Below are positions 21,788 to 33,407 of a DNA stretch of 64,000 nt, one piece after another. The notes beneath the pieces were generated by a model that saw nothing but the letters and a program-made list of their open reading frames with translations, was not told the origin of the DNA and did not search any database. This DNA is from Viscum album (taxonomy: Eukaryota; Streptophyta; Magnoliopsida; Santalales; Viscaceae): NCBI GenBank assembly GCA_963277665.1, contig OY728153.1, forward strand, positions 269,612,250-269,676,249. The letters run 5' to 3'. The translations under genes and the position numbers were made by a program. How positions within the stretch are numbered: position 1 is the stretch's first letter; each line of letters begins with the position of its first letter.

Positions 21788-23743
21788 TAAGGGTTGGTGT
21801 CCTGAGAACCAACTATTTTGTAATTTGATTACATGAATGTTCACTTATTATATATTGTTCATTGTTCTGCATGACTATAATATAATAATGTCCTGGAATA
21901 TTTATTACATTAATAAGGTCATGGAAGATCCCCGATATGATGAGAACCTTGAAATGCTATAACAATATTCTTAAATAAAGTTCTATGGTTGGATGACATA
22001 CTATGATAGGACACATAGTATACAAACTGTCATGTGTGAGTACTCATAAGAAGACGAGACTCTCTCTCATAGAGTTCGCACTTGGTAATCTCCAATATGG
22101 GAGATTATGAGAACAGACCCACCAGTATAAATTCCACATGTCTTGGTGTCATCGGACATTTCTATCTACGAGCGTGTGTAATGGTCCTTAGACTGGAAGA
22201 TTATCATTAACTCATGTCATGACTCGTGCACTTAGATTTACTGATGAAAACCATCACGCAAATAGTTGGCGGGAAGTAGGGTACGTTGGGTGCGTCACGA
22301 ATGACATGTTGTTAATGGATATGTCGAGAAAGGATTTGTCCCTTCCATTTATGGAAGTTGATATATCGACCCTTTGATTGAAATAGAACTGTCGCATTAA
22401 ATTCCATGTCCATGGTGTAAACGACGAGTTTATTTCAGGTAGTCAAAGAACGACAGATCAAGCATATAGGTTTATGACATTTTCATGAAAACTGCTTGAT
22501 GAGATATTGAGACAAAGGGATTAAATTACACAGTAAGCATTCATATGAGGTGCTACGTCAATGTGGTGTCAACTTCTTTCTCTTGGGTGCCTTGACTCGT
22601 TGCTAGATAGTAATCTTGGACTTTAGGCAAGCCCTCCTAATGCCAATGAGAAAGAGTCCTAGAGGGTCACACACTAAGTGTATTCAAGTATCTCAAGTAG
22701 AATAAATATTACTCCCGTACGTGGTTTAATAATTATTCAAGGAAGCCTAAAATAATTTTAATTTTGGAGGAAGAATAAAATAAAACAAGTACACACCGTG
22801 TATCAATAAATACACGTCGTGTAGTTTTATTTTGAAAACAAGTACACGTCGTGTATTATTAAATGTACACTCCATGTAGTTTTCATTTTGGAAAGGAAAT
22901 GAATAAATGAAAACAAGATATACACTTTGTGTACATTGAATATACACACCGTGTAGTTTTCAATGAAAAACAAGTACACGTCGTGTATTTATTAATACAT
23001 GTCGTGTAGTTTCTCCAGTCGGGATTTTGAGGAAATATCATTTTATTAAATGATATTTATTATAATCAGTGTGGGCGCATGTCAAGGAATTAATGACTCA
23101 ATATGGGGTTTTCAAAAGGGAGTTAATGAAATTAATAAAATGCGTAACGTGTTTATTTATTGTCATAACTCTACAACCTCAAACTTGATTATAAATATCC
23201 TAACAACCCCAACTCTTTTCCTAAGACAATAGAATCATTGTGCACAATAATTCTGGAGAATTATTTCAAGCCCAAAAGAACCTATTCCTCCAAGAACGCT
23301 CTCAAGACCGAGAGAGATCCTCTTCCATCGGATCAATATGATCTAAGTCAGAAAACGCAAGCAAAGGTTTCTCCATGCTAGCACCTAGAGACTCCTTTGG
23401 CGACGTCTCGAGATACGAGGTACACGTGTGGATCACCGCTAGAGGAAGTATACACTTGGCTTCTACGACGCAATGACGAATCACATCGGAACGTGATCAA
23501 GAACATCAATGAAGAAAGAACACCCAAAAGGTATTTATTTTAAATTGATTAAATTAATTATAATCAACCTGTAATGATCCTACTTTGTGGTTCTGGGACT
23601 TTCCTTTTCTTTGTCCATTTCAGTGATTTGATCTGTGGAGACTATTGTTTATCGTCGTATTGATCCTAGATTGATCATTGTTAATGTCAAAAATCCAAGT
23701 GGGCACATCCACCCACGTGCTTCCCATGCGCCTGGAACCTTCA
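21788..23743 (+). repeat. copia-A 3' LTR
   Basis: Starts TGTAAGGGTTGG and ends GCGCCTGGAACCTTCA. Many substitutions relative to the 5' LTR but collinear throughout. Candidate TATA word at about 23190. Followed by CCTAG, where gypsy-1 LTR homology resumes. Confidence 0.92.
22790..23008. promoter_or_regulatory. Palindrome array in copia-A U3 (3' LTR)
   Basis: Starts at 22790, 22811, 22843, 22866, 22921, 22943, 22975 and 22996: exactly the same interval series as the 5' LTR. Several copies carry compensating or central changes (TACACTTTGTGTA, TACACACCGTGTA). Confidence 0.7.
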
Positions 23744-24235
23744 CCTAGTATCCCTAAGATCTTCTATATGAACTACCTAATGAGTCTTTGACACCTATAG
23801 TGGGAGAGTAGACTCATCCAACCATGAGAAACTAAACATAGAAATCACGTGGCATACCCCATACATTTTCGCCTCTCCTAGAAGTAGAGTATCCAAATAC
23901 AAGGTGTGAATCCTAAAGAAATAATATATATATATATATATGCTCCGTCAAAGAAACCCAAATAAGAGAGTAATGGGATCTCCATATCACATCTCATTCA
24001 AAGAAGAAGAGTAGCCAAAAGTTCCAAAATTACATCAATGATGCCCAGTATCTCAGGCATCCTCCATGAACTCACAAGTCTAAGGGACTTATTCACCACA
24101 CTCTGATACTATCCGCTTTGGGTGGAACTAACTCACTCGCACAGTTTTTTGTCACATCATGGAAACATGTCTTAGTGAGGAAAGCCTATCTCTTCCTCAT
24201 GATTACAAATCTACATCAACCATGTCTCATATTTT

Positions 24236-24765
24236 ATAGTTGATGGAGGACCCATGCCCTTCCCAGTAGGAGGGTTCCACTCTGATGGTTGAGAACCCAT
24301 GCCCAGCCCAACTAGAGAGTTCCAATATGAGTCATCAAGGACCCATGCCCTAATACTATAGAAGGGTTTAACTCGAGAGTTTGAAGACCCATTCTCATTC
24401 CAACTGGAGGGTTCCACTCTAATTCATCAAAGATCCATGCCCTAATATTGCCGAAGAGATCCACTCGGGAGGTTGATAACTTATTCCCAGTACAACTGGA
24501 GGGTTCCACTCTGAGTCATCAAGGACCCATACCCTAATACTACAGGAGGGTTCCACCTGGGAGGTTGAGGATACATTCCCAGTCCAATCAGTGGGTTTCA
24601 CTCTGATTCATCAAGGACCCATGCCTTGATACTACATAAATATTACACTCGGGATTCTGTAGAGGACCCATGCCCATCCCAATTGGAGGGTTACACTCTA
24701 GAAGTCATTGAAGATCCATGCCCATCCTATCTGGAGGGTTCCACTCGAGAGTAAGCATCTAGTGA
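24236..24765. repeat. Alternating A/B tandem repeat in gypsy-1 left LTR (11 units)
   Basis: Units of about 45 bp (A: CCCTAATACTACAGGAGGGT) and 47 bp (B: CCCAGTCCAACTGGAGGGTT) alternate, each beginning GGACCCATGCCC; the repeating block is a dimer of about 92 bp. Frames running through it on the minus strand are repeat artefacts. Confidence 0.8.
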
Positions 24766-24972
24766 TCCTGTATGACCATTGTCATCATCGAGCATCGCCT
24801 TATAAGGTGTAATGCCTAGAACATTCCACATTGCATCTCAAAATCCACAACTAAGGGAATGATCACTTTCTACGTGAAAAAAACACTCAGGATAGGCTAC
24901 TCACAGGCCAAAATCAAAGTTCAAATAAATAAGATACAGAGCTTGGAAGTTTCTTCCAAAGAACCAAGGTGT

Positions 24973-25332
24973 TACACGGCATGTGAGGGGACCCACATGA
25001 TGTTTGGACCCACTTCAAAGTCTAGTTGTGTCCCTAGTCGGCACACGGGTTTCTATTTGTGTATAAGTACACACCGTGCAGGTGGAATACATGGAATGTC
25101 CTCACTAACCAAGATCAGGGTCATGTGCTACTCCTCGTGTTCATGTATCAAACCCCATGTACTACTACATAGGTTCCTATCCATGTGACTCATTAAATGG
25201 GTTGTCTAATAAGGATAGAATACATGGCATATAGAAAGTGGATACATGTTGTGTCATCCTTAATTTATCTGAAACCATAGCATTGTCGCTGAGGGGGATA
25301 CATGCCATGTGTTCTTCATCAAACATGGTGTA
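24973..25332. repeat. Diverged TACAYG..RTGTA palindrome pairs in gypsy-1 left LTR
   Basis: Recognisable pairs start at 25068/25088, 25129/25149, 25221/25243 and 25299/25320, with a single copy at 24973. Spacing is 20-22 bp as in copia-A. The array is followed by GTATAGTTAGGATTTTGATA, which matches the sequence after the copia-A array (GTGTA...GGGATTTTGAG). Confidence 0.5.
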
Positions 25333-26574
25333 TAGTTAGGATTTTGATACAAATCCAAATATATGATCCACACAGAAGATATGACATATCACTTTGATTT
25401 CATATTTTTTTCCATCTGAAGCTCATGGATCTGGACTGGATCTATCGCCTCTGGACACTGCTCACCAGAAAATTGATTTCATTTGGTTCATTAGTGGATA
25501 TGTCGTTCATTATGCACACACCATATGCCATAACACTTTTTTCATCAATTAATCAACAATTGATCATTCAAACGATCATCAAACACTTGTAAACATCCCA
25601 TATCTATCCATACATCATTGATCTATGCTTTTCTCGTGATTCTGTTATGAATATGGGGGTCCAATCAGGCTTAGTACCTCCTGGAAAAGTTGAACTGAGG
25701 CCATGAGGATCCAATTGGTGAAGAAATCAAACTAACAAGGGAGAAAAGAAATAAAAAACAAGGTTTAAGAATCATTGGAAAACTATCAATAATAGATATT
25801 TAGGGTTATATAAACAAATAAAATTAATTTTGATTTCAATACCCGGGTGCATGAAAGGTCTGCAATTGGCGTAGATCTAAGAAAGAGGATGGAACTACTC
25901 AAACATTTGATCAAAAGGTAATAATAAGACCAATTGATGAGTCCTACCTTTATTATGGATCAATCATTGATGAATAGCACATTCAATAATAGTTTTAAAG
26001 GAGTTGTTTCATTTTTGTGTCTTGACCTGGTCGATTTGGGAGTTTCATCATTATTTGTTGAGATCCTCCAATGGAGGGAGAAAAGAGATTTTTGCCGCAG
26101 TTTTGAGAATTATGAGCCAACCCTGGAAAATTATCCAAAATGATATATTTAAATACTTATCTATTGTGATTAAAATAAACTAATTAATAAAATAATTGAT
26201 TCATTCATTCATTAAATGCACTTCCAATGAGCGAGGGGTCCAAACATCTCATGCTAACTCATTTTATGTCACCTATAGAGTAAACACCAGGTTCTATACT
26301 CAAATGTGGTCTCGGATTTATGATCTTATCAACTATTTAATATTTATCTCATTTTCTTTAATAAGTTTTGTGTGATAAATATAAATATATTTAATATTTT
26401 TATAAAATTAATTCCATGCACACCGGGCCTTGTAATCGCATGTCATCTCATCACTTAGATTTGGAAATATATATAGAAATATTTCAAAGTCTTACAAGGA
26501 AAAACTAAATCTCTACATCATTCACTCCTTCAATATTTTCATCCCTAAAAAGAAAAACTAGGAAAAAAACTCAG

Positions 26575-27750
26575 GATATTGAGCCCGCACTTAGCTCTCC
26601 CGCTCCCAAGAACTCTCCTGAACATTTTTGTATTATCACAGCATGCGAACCAAAGGGATGGTCCATCCACACAGGGTATTCTCCTGTCGATCCTCAATAT
26701 CTACTGGGTTCTCCATAAAGGTGGATCCTTCCTTGATGTCTATATCTCCCCAGTAAATGATGTGTGTAGGGTCATGCATGTATTTCTTTAGCTATGACAC
26801 ATGAAAGATGGTGTGCATACACTCCAGCTATGGGGGTAGGGCAAGGTGGTAGGCAATCTCGCTAACCCTCTGTACAATCTCGAACGGTCCTATGAACCAC
26901 AGGGATAGCTTGCCTCCCCAACTAAACCTCTGTAATCCTCATATTGGGAAGACTCTAAATAAAATGCGGTCTCCCTGCTCAAACTCCAAGGGCCTATGAT
27001 CGTGATCTACCTAATATTTTTGTCTACTCTGGGCCATCCTCATCCATTCATGGATGGCCTATACTTTCTCTATTGTTTCCTGCACCAACTTTGTCCCCAT
27101 AAGGTATGACTCATCAATATTTTTCCAACATAATGTTTACCTATAGGGTCTCCCTTATAGGTCCTAAAAATGTGTCATGATGATGGTATAGTGGTAGATA
27201 TTGTTGTATGAAAACTCTACCAAGGGAAGGTGATCCTCCCAACTCTGGCCAAAGTCCAACATGAAAGATCTCAATATATCCTCTAGTGCGTGGATAGTGC
27301 ACTCAGTTTTCTCATAATTTTGGGGGTGAAAGGCCGTACTCATCCACAAATGAGTCATGAATTCATTCTACAGACCTCTCCACAATAATAAAATAAACTG
27401 CACGTCATGATCAGAGACAGTCGTAGAGGGCACCCCGTAAAGGTGAATGATCTCCCGTACGTACAACTATCTCAGACTCTCCAATGAAATCTGCTCTCTG
27501 AGGGAAAGTAAGTGCACCGACTTTCTGAGTAGGTAAAATATCACTAGGTAGAATAACCTCTTTTCATTTTGAGTGGAATCCCTATGATAGAGTCCATGGA
27601 TATGTTGTCTAGCATACACTTTGGGATCTCGATAGGCTGTAAAAAACCTACCAGAACTTGGTGCTCAGCCTTTACCTGCTAACAGGTGAGGCACTAAGAG
27701 ATGAAATCAACTACACTTCGTCTCATTTTGGACCACCAAAACTACAACTG
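26575..27750 (-). pseudogene. gypsy-1 integrase relict
   Basis: On the minus strand: zinc-finger end CLTC..QVKAEHQ (about 27680), integrase core segment STAFHPQ..EKTE..IHALEDILRSFMLDFGQSWEDHLPLVEFSYNN split here by small changes (27164-27350), then GGKLSLWFIGPFEIVQ (about 26890-26930), EIAYHLALPP, HVS.LKKYMHDPTH, and a final VQESSWERES with AQYPEF (26575-26630). This is the standard Ty3/gypsy integrase order ending in a chromodomain-like tail. Many stops; no function. Confidence 0.85.
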
Positions 27751-28179
27751 GAGGTCTCTGTATATCTTCCCCACACCAATATATACAATTATGGGAGAAG
27801 TATGTTACTCCCGCATCACCACCTCCTGCAATGTGACTGAAACCACAGTTCACCCTTGGAACGAGATGATGTGATTACCTCGTTTAGAATATCCATATAT
27901 TGAGTCTCCTATGGAAATATGATCATGTAAGACCTTGTATTCGATTTATTCTAGCTAGGACTCTCTCACACACTCAATAAGTAAATAATCCAACACAATC
28001 GACTGAAGAAAAATTATGCCCTCCTTCCCCACCAGGGTCATCTGTAGGGAACCTAACTACTCTAAAGCTTCCTACACAAAGTGATCCTAATAATTCCTAC
28101 TAAGGGAATATGATACAATGTTTCCCTTCCCTAAATTATATACTATCTCAAATTCATAGTCCTTTAAGAACTTCAACCA

Positions 28180-28500
28180 TCATTGTTGTCTCAGTTTTAG
28201 GTCCCTCTGTGTGAAGGCGTGCCTGAGACTCTGGTGGTCTAAGTAAACCACAAAGTTCTCTCTCGGAAGGTAGTGTCTCCACATACTCATAGAGAATAAT
28301 ACTTCTGTTATGTCTAGGTATTGAGTTGTATAGTTCCGATCATGGGGTCTCAACTTCCTCAACCCATATGCGACAACTGCCTGTCGTTTCATCAACACAC
28401 AATTGATCCCTGCTCTTAAGGAATCACAATACACTATGAACTCCACACCCTCTTTTGGTAGTCTCAACGCCAGATCACTTTTCAACCTCTTCCTAAACTC
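28180..28500 (-). pseudogene. gypsy-1 RNase H relict
   Basis: The open stretch reads LPKEGVEFIVYCDSLRAG, NCVLMKRQAVVAYGLRKL, RPHDRNYTTQYLDITEVLF, WRHYLPRENFVVYLDHQSL and FTQRDLKLRQQ: the full gypsy RNase H motif series, with the first catalytic Asp (YCD) and the DH motif present. It connects downstream to the integrase region through a decayed linker (27750-28180). Confidence 0.9.
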
Positions 28501-29480
28501 TTCAAAGGACCTCTAGCACTGCTCAAACTAGTTAAATGGTTTCCATTTCCACATTAGAGTGGTTAAAGGGTTTTTGATTCTAGAGAATTCAACCAAAAAC
28601 CTCCTATATTACCCTGTCAAGCCAAGAAATCTATGCACCTATAACACGTTCTTGGGTAGATCCCAATCAAGCACTACTTCAATATTTTCTGGATCCATGG
28701 ATAAACCATGCTCAGAAATGTCATTCCCTAGAAATTGAACCTCATGAATCCAAAACTAGCACTTATAGAGCTTTCCATAAAGCTGGTGATCTCAAAGTAA
28801 ATCAATAACCATCCTCAATTGCTCTACATGATCCTCCTATAATTCATAGTAGACGAGTATTTCATTGTTGAATATAATAAAAAACTGGTCCAAGTGTGGA
28901 TAGAAAACCTGGTTCATCAAATTCATAATCACGGTAGAGAAATTTTTCACACCAAAGAGCATCATTAGGAAATCATAGTGTCTATAGAAGCATCAGAATT
29001 CCAAATTTGGAATATCAACCTCAAAAACCTCAACTGGTGGTATCCAAACATGAGATAGATCTTCAAGAATCATCTCACACCTCACAATTGGTTAAAGAGG
29101 TCATCAATCCTTAGAAAGGGGTACTTTTTCTTTATCGTGTCCTGGTTTAGGTGATGATAATCCAAAAATATCCATAATCTCTCATTCACCTTTTCCATGA
29201 ACAATGATAGAGATGCCAAAGGGGGAACATTGGGTCAGATGAAACCTTTATCATGAAGGTCCTATAATTGCAATTGTATCTCCTAGATCTCATTCGGTGT
29301 CATCCAATATGCCACAAAAGATATTTAAGCTATGTTGGGATGCAATTAGATGCAAAACTCCATCACTCGCCTCAAAGGTAGTCCCAAAATGATCTTGGGA
29401 AAAACGTCCATATAATTCTCCACAATTGAAGAAAATCTTATTCCTTAAGATTCTTCTGTACCAAGGGCTATACTCACTAA
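28500..29480 (-). pseudogene. gypsy-1 reverse transcriptase relict
   Basis: Lies between the protease and RNase H. The catalytic strand, normally FIDDILVYS, reads IIFNNEILVYY at about 28850-28880: both catalytic Asp are replaced by Asn, so the enzyme would be dead even without the frameshifts. Upstream parts are recognisable only in patches. Confidence 0.75.
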
Positions 29481-29690
29481 CTAATGGGTGATGGGATATA
29501 ACCTCCTTCTCATAGAACCCACTTTCCATGCCATGAGATCTCTCTCAACAGAAAAGGAGAATCTCATCCCATCATCGTGTAGGCATCTGAATTGTATACG
29601 GTGATAGTCAATCTGGTATTGAACCATAGAAATCTGATCCATGCCCAATATGAATTCATAAGTTTCCATCATAGTTACCAAGAGGACCCA
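29481..29690 (-). pseudogene. gypsy-1 protease-end / pre-RT relict
   Basis: Reads EFILGMDQISMVQYQIDYHRIQF, matching the gypsy protease tail (ILGMDWL...YxAxIDC). Open for 66 codons, then broken. Confidence 0.75.
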
Positions 29691-30099
29691 TGTGAACCCC
29701 TCTCCTCTAAAAGATATCTCACACTATTGGAAGATGAATGATATAGAAGAAGTGTTCCCTGTAGGAACCTTAAGATGAAACTGTTATGCTAGTGCCTCAA
29801 CTGGGAGCTCCATCTCTCATACCAGAAGTAGAGAGAAAAATGAATGATTGGAACCTTTATCTATTAATACTAAGGTAAGAGTACAATAAACACAGATTTT
29901 ACTTATGATCATCTCATTCATTGTGGGATCATAGATATTCAAATCCTACAATTGTCTACATCCCAGACCGCCATCTCCCTGAGCCTAATGTGGGATTCCT
30001 GGTGGTGGTAGTGAAAGGAACTCGTAGCAGCATCCACCACACATATCTCCTTCTTCTATTCTACTAGATATGCTTGTTTTGATGGTCCATCGGCTATTT

Positions 30100-30720
30100 T
30101 CCTGGGCTTATATGCATGTCTAGTCAGGAATTATCATGTCATGTGACCTCACCTATCATAAGTAAATCATTTCCCCTATCTAGGATGCCCTAGTGCTCTG
30201 TGATTCCTCTGAACACACACCTGATTCTAATCATGGAAGGATCTCCTATGTTGATATCCTAGTACCTGACATCTGTTACCTTCTACAGGCAACTCCACTA
30301 TGCGGCACCCAGTGCCAACTCCAGTTTTCTAGCATCATTTTGATAGAAATATTTCTTTCACTAGTTCCCACTCTAGAATCCAGACATAGGTGGGAATACA
30401 CAAGGGTACGATGTTGGCATGGATCTCTCTATGAATTCCCTGCTCAAAATTCCATGGTCGGAAGTATCTATCTCAGATCATGTCAAGATAGTTTCGGGTA
30501 AGTAATGTGAACTTTGTCGTGTACTCATCCATTTTCATCCATCCCTACTGCATCTCCAGAAGCTCTTGGATCTAGACTGAGTGTAAGTGGAAGGGGTAGT
30601 ATCCTCGTGAAATAGGTGTTGGAAGTTGGCCCACAAGAGTGTCGACTCATCATGCATCTATGTAACTAGGCTCCACAAGCACCCGATTGCTTCGTGGAAG
30701 AGGCTAGCTACTAGAATAAC
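30100..30720 (-). pseudogene. gypsy-1 gag relict
   Basis: Minus-strand patches such as WMKMDEYTTKFTLLTRNY and RYFRPWNFEQGIHREIHANI (about 30400-30580) match the retrotransposon gag capsid pattern. Around 30130-30170 a decayed zinc knuckle may remain (Y.R..GHMT), with cysteine positions changed to stops. The stretch from here to the primer site at 31357 is the rest of gag and the leader. Confidence 0.7.
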
Positions 30721-31356
30721 CACATGATCCATCAGTTTCTGGATGATTATGAAAACACAAAGCACTGACACTATCCAATCCTCTACTACCTGAGGATATA
30801 GCTCACCACGGAACCTCAACAACCTCTAACACTGGAACTCACGGAGCACGCTAAGTCTGAGCGCATCCTTATCCTATCCTGCTGGGATGATCTGCTACTC
30901 GATTGGGGGTGGTACTTCTACCTACCCACCCAGAGGAAGGGGGTCTCAAGATGGACCATGAACTAAGGCCTCATCACTCATAGGGTTGTTGTCACAAACC
31001 AGAGTTGTATCCTAATTGGCGTTCATCACGGAGGCATCCTAAAAGTTATCAAGGAGTACCATGGTCAGATGGGAATATATATATATCCACAAAAATGGTG
31101 AGTTGACTCAAGAATGATGTTCAAAGACTCAATCCAATATGACGCATGTACCATTGATTCCTGTAAAAAAAAGTCTCAGCATGCCGAGTCAACAAGCAGG
31201 TAGTTAAGGTCCTGGTGAATGGATACATCAGTCATCGCACCATCATTGGATTTCCTAGACTGAGAGTCACACTCAGGACACTTTGAAATTGTTTCCCTTA
31301 ACTAAACCAATCCTCTTAAGTATAATACCTAAACAACATCCCAAGGAATGAACTTG

Positions 31357-31370
31357 CCTCTGATACCAAT
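31357..31370 (-). other. Primer binding site of gypsy-1
   Basis: Minus strand ATTGGTATCAGAGG, two bases inside the right LTR; complementary to initiator tRNA-Met. Fixes the element's orientation. Confidence 0.85.
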
Positions 31371-32482
31371 CTTTCATGACCCGACCCAAGCCAGGGCTCA
31401 AGCCGCAACTACCCCAATCCCGCCTCTATAGGCCATGGGGTGGTGACAAGCACCGAAGGCATACATAACATGGGAAGCCCATTTCCTAAGAACCTATATA
31501 CATGAACATATTCAACTCAATAAAAAAGTGCATAAGGAAAGAATAAAAGATGCAACACTATTGTAAAGTAAACTAGGCATGCATGAACCTCTAGAAAATA
31601 TAAAGTACATTAGTATAAACTAAAAAGTAAAGGAAAAAATACACACCCAATAGGAAATGTGTCCTAACCTAACATAAAAATTGAAAAGTAAATAGCTGAG
31701 AGAGCCCATATCTTGAATCCCAAGTTACAACCATTGTACATGGTCCAAGAACCTAGTATTCCTAATATCTTCTATAGTCGTGGTTGACTTATCCATCATC
31801 TTTATAAGATACAACATGTGTGGGAAAATACCATGCAGGGTTGAGTATAAGCATACCTAATAGGACACCCTAAAAATTGATGGGGGAGTAGTAAGAGATA
31901 CAATAAAAGTGGAAAATAGAAGGTAGAATATGGTACAGTGAAAGAGTACAGCTCAACCCAAGAGTGAAAGTAAGAACATCCAAAAACAAGGGGCTAAACA
32001 CGGTGAGAAGGTTAACTACCCATTGAGTATTCACCACCTATAGCAGGATAGTAGACTCATCCAACCATGAGAATTTATACATTGAAATCATGTGGAATAA
32101 TCCATGAATATTCGTCTCTCCTATAATAAGAGTATCCAAATCCAAGGTGTGAATCCAGAAGAAATAATATATATATATATATATAATTATCCAAATAATC
32201 CCAAATGAGAGAGTAAGAGGATCTTCATCTCACAGCTCAGTTAAAGAAGAAGAGTAGCCAATAGTTCCAAAAGTCCGTCAATGATTCCCAATATCTCATG
32301 TGTTTTCCCTAAACACACAAGTTTAAGGGGATCATTTACCACACTTTGATATTATCCATTTTGGGTGGCACTGACTCTCCCACGTAGTTTTTGGTCACAT
32401 CACAAAAAACACATCTCAGTGGGGAAAGTGCCTCTCTTCCTCATGAGTCTAAAGTTACGTCAACCACGTCTCATCTATGATA

Positions 32483-32820
32483 GTCAATGGAGAACCCATG
32501 CACTGCCTAGTAGGAGGGTTCCACTCCGATGGTTGAGGACCCATGCCCAGCCTAGCTGGAGAGTTTCACTCTGAGTCATTGAGGACCCATGCCCAAATAC
32601 TACAGGAGGGTTCTACTCGGGAGTTTTAGGATCCATGCCCAATAAAACTAGAAGGTTCCACTCTGAGTCATCAAGTACCCATGCCTTGGTACTGCATGAG
32701 GGTTACACTCAGGAGGTTGAGGACCCATGCCCATTCCAACTAGAGGGTTCCACTCTAATTCATCTAGGACCCATGCCCTGATATTGCAGGAGGATTACAC
32801 TCGGGAGTAAGCCTCTGGTG
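32483..32820. repeat. Alternating A/B tandem repeat in gypsy-1 right LTR (7 units)
   Basis: Same unit types as at 24236-24765 but two A/B dimers fewer. Confidence 0.8.
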
Positions 32821-33027
32821 ATCCTGCCTGACCACTATCATCATTGAGCATCGCTTTAGAAGGTTTTACAAGCTGAACATTCCACATCATATCTCAAAAT
32901 CCACAACTAAGATCTCCATCACATTATGCGTAGAAAAACACTCAGGATAAGCAACTCATGGGCCAAAATCTGAGTTCAAATGAAGGAGACATGGAGCTTG
33001 GAAGTTTCCTCAAAGTAATGAAGGGGG

Positions 33028-33407
33028 TACATGGAATGTGAGGGCACCAACATGTCAGGTGACCCCACTTCACAGTCAGGTCATGTCCCTATTTGGTACA
33101 CGAGTTCCTATCCATGTAGAAGTACATGTTGTGTAGGTGGACTATATAGTGTGTCATGACTAACTAGGACTAGGGTCATGTGTTTGTCACCATGTCTTTG
33201 TACCAGAGTACATGATTGTGTATTGAACCCCATTTACTCCTACATAGGTTCCCATTTGTGTAACCCATCACATGGGTTATCCAACCAGGATAGGATACAT
33301 GGAATGTTAAAAGGGGCTACAGGTTGTGTCTTCCTTAATTTCTCTGAAACCCTAGAATTGCCACTGAGGGGCCTACACGTCATTTGTTCTTCATCGAACA
33401 CGGTGTG
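33028..33407. repeat. Diverged palindrome pairs in gypsy-1 right LTR
   Basis: Pairs start at 33123/33143, 33296/33318 and 33374/33395 (20-22 bp apart), plus a single copy at 33028. Followed by GTGTAGTCGGGATTTTAATA, closely matching the copia-A downstream sequence. Confidence 0.5.

Larger units (their letters stand above)
1162..23743 (+). mobile_element. Ty1/copia LTR retrotransposon 'copia-A', split by copia-B
   Basis: LTRs of about 1.96 kb (1162-3120 and 21788-23743) begin TGTAAGGGTTGG and end CCTTCA (CCTTAA in the 5' copy). The primer site TGGTATCAGAG lies just inside the 5' LTR and a purine tract just before the 3' LTR. It inserted into the left LTR of gypsy-1 at a site whose intact equivalent is at about 31751. 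The flanks read CCTAT (left) and CCTAG (right), a five-base target duplication with one change. The interior encodes gag-protease-integrase-RT-RNase H in copia order, with many stops. The two LTRs differ at many positions, so it is clearly older than copia-B, which sits inside its gag. Confidence 0.93.
23744..26517 (-). repeat. gypsy-1 left (3') LTR, part 2
   Basis: Collinear with about 31751-34610 of the right LTR from CCTAGTATnCCTAA to TCTCTACA. It lacks about 235 bp present in the right copy (about 31778-32011) but has four more tandem units. It includes an (AT)n run at 23927-23941 that the right LTR also has. Confidence 0.87.

Noticed and set aside
23927..23941. (AT)n as an insertion footprint
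   Set aside because: The same (AT)n is at the same place in the sister LTR, so it is a family feature, not a local event.
24211..24601. Three overlapping minus-strand frames with MEPSSW-type repeats
   Set aside because: Translations of the A/B tandem repeat in different frames.
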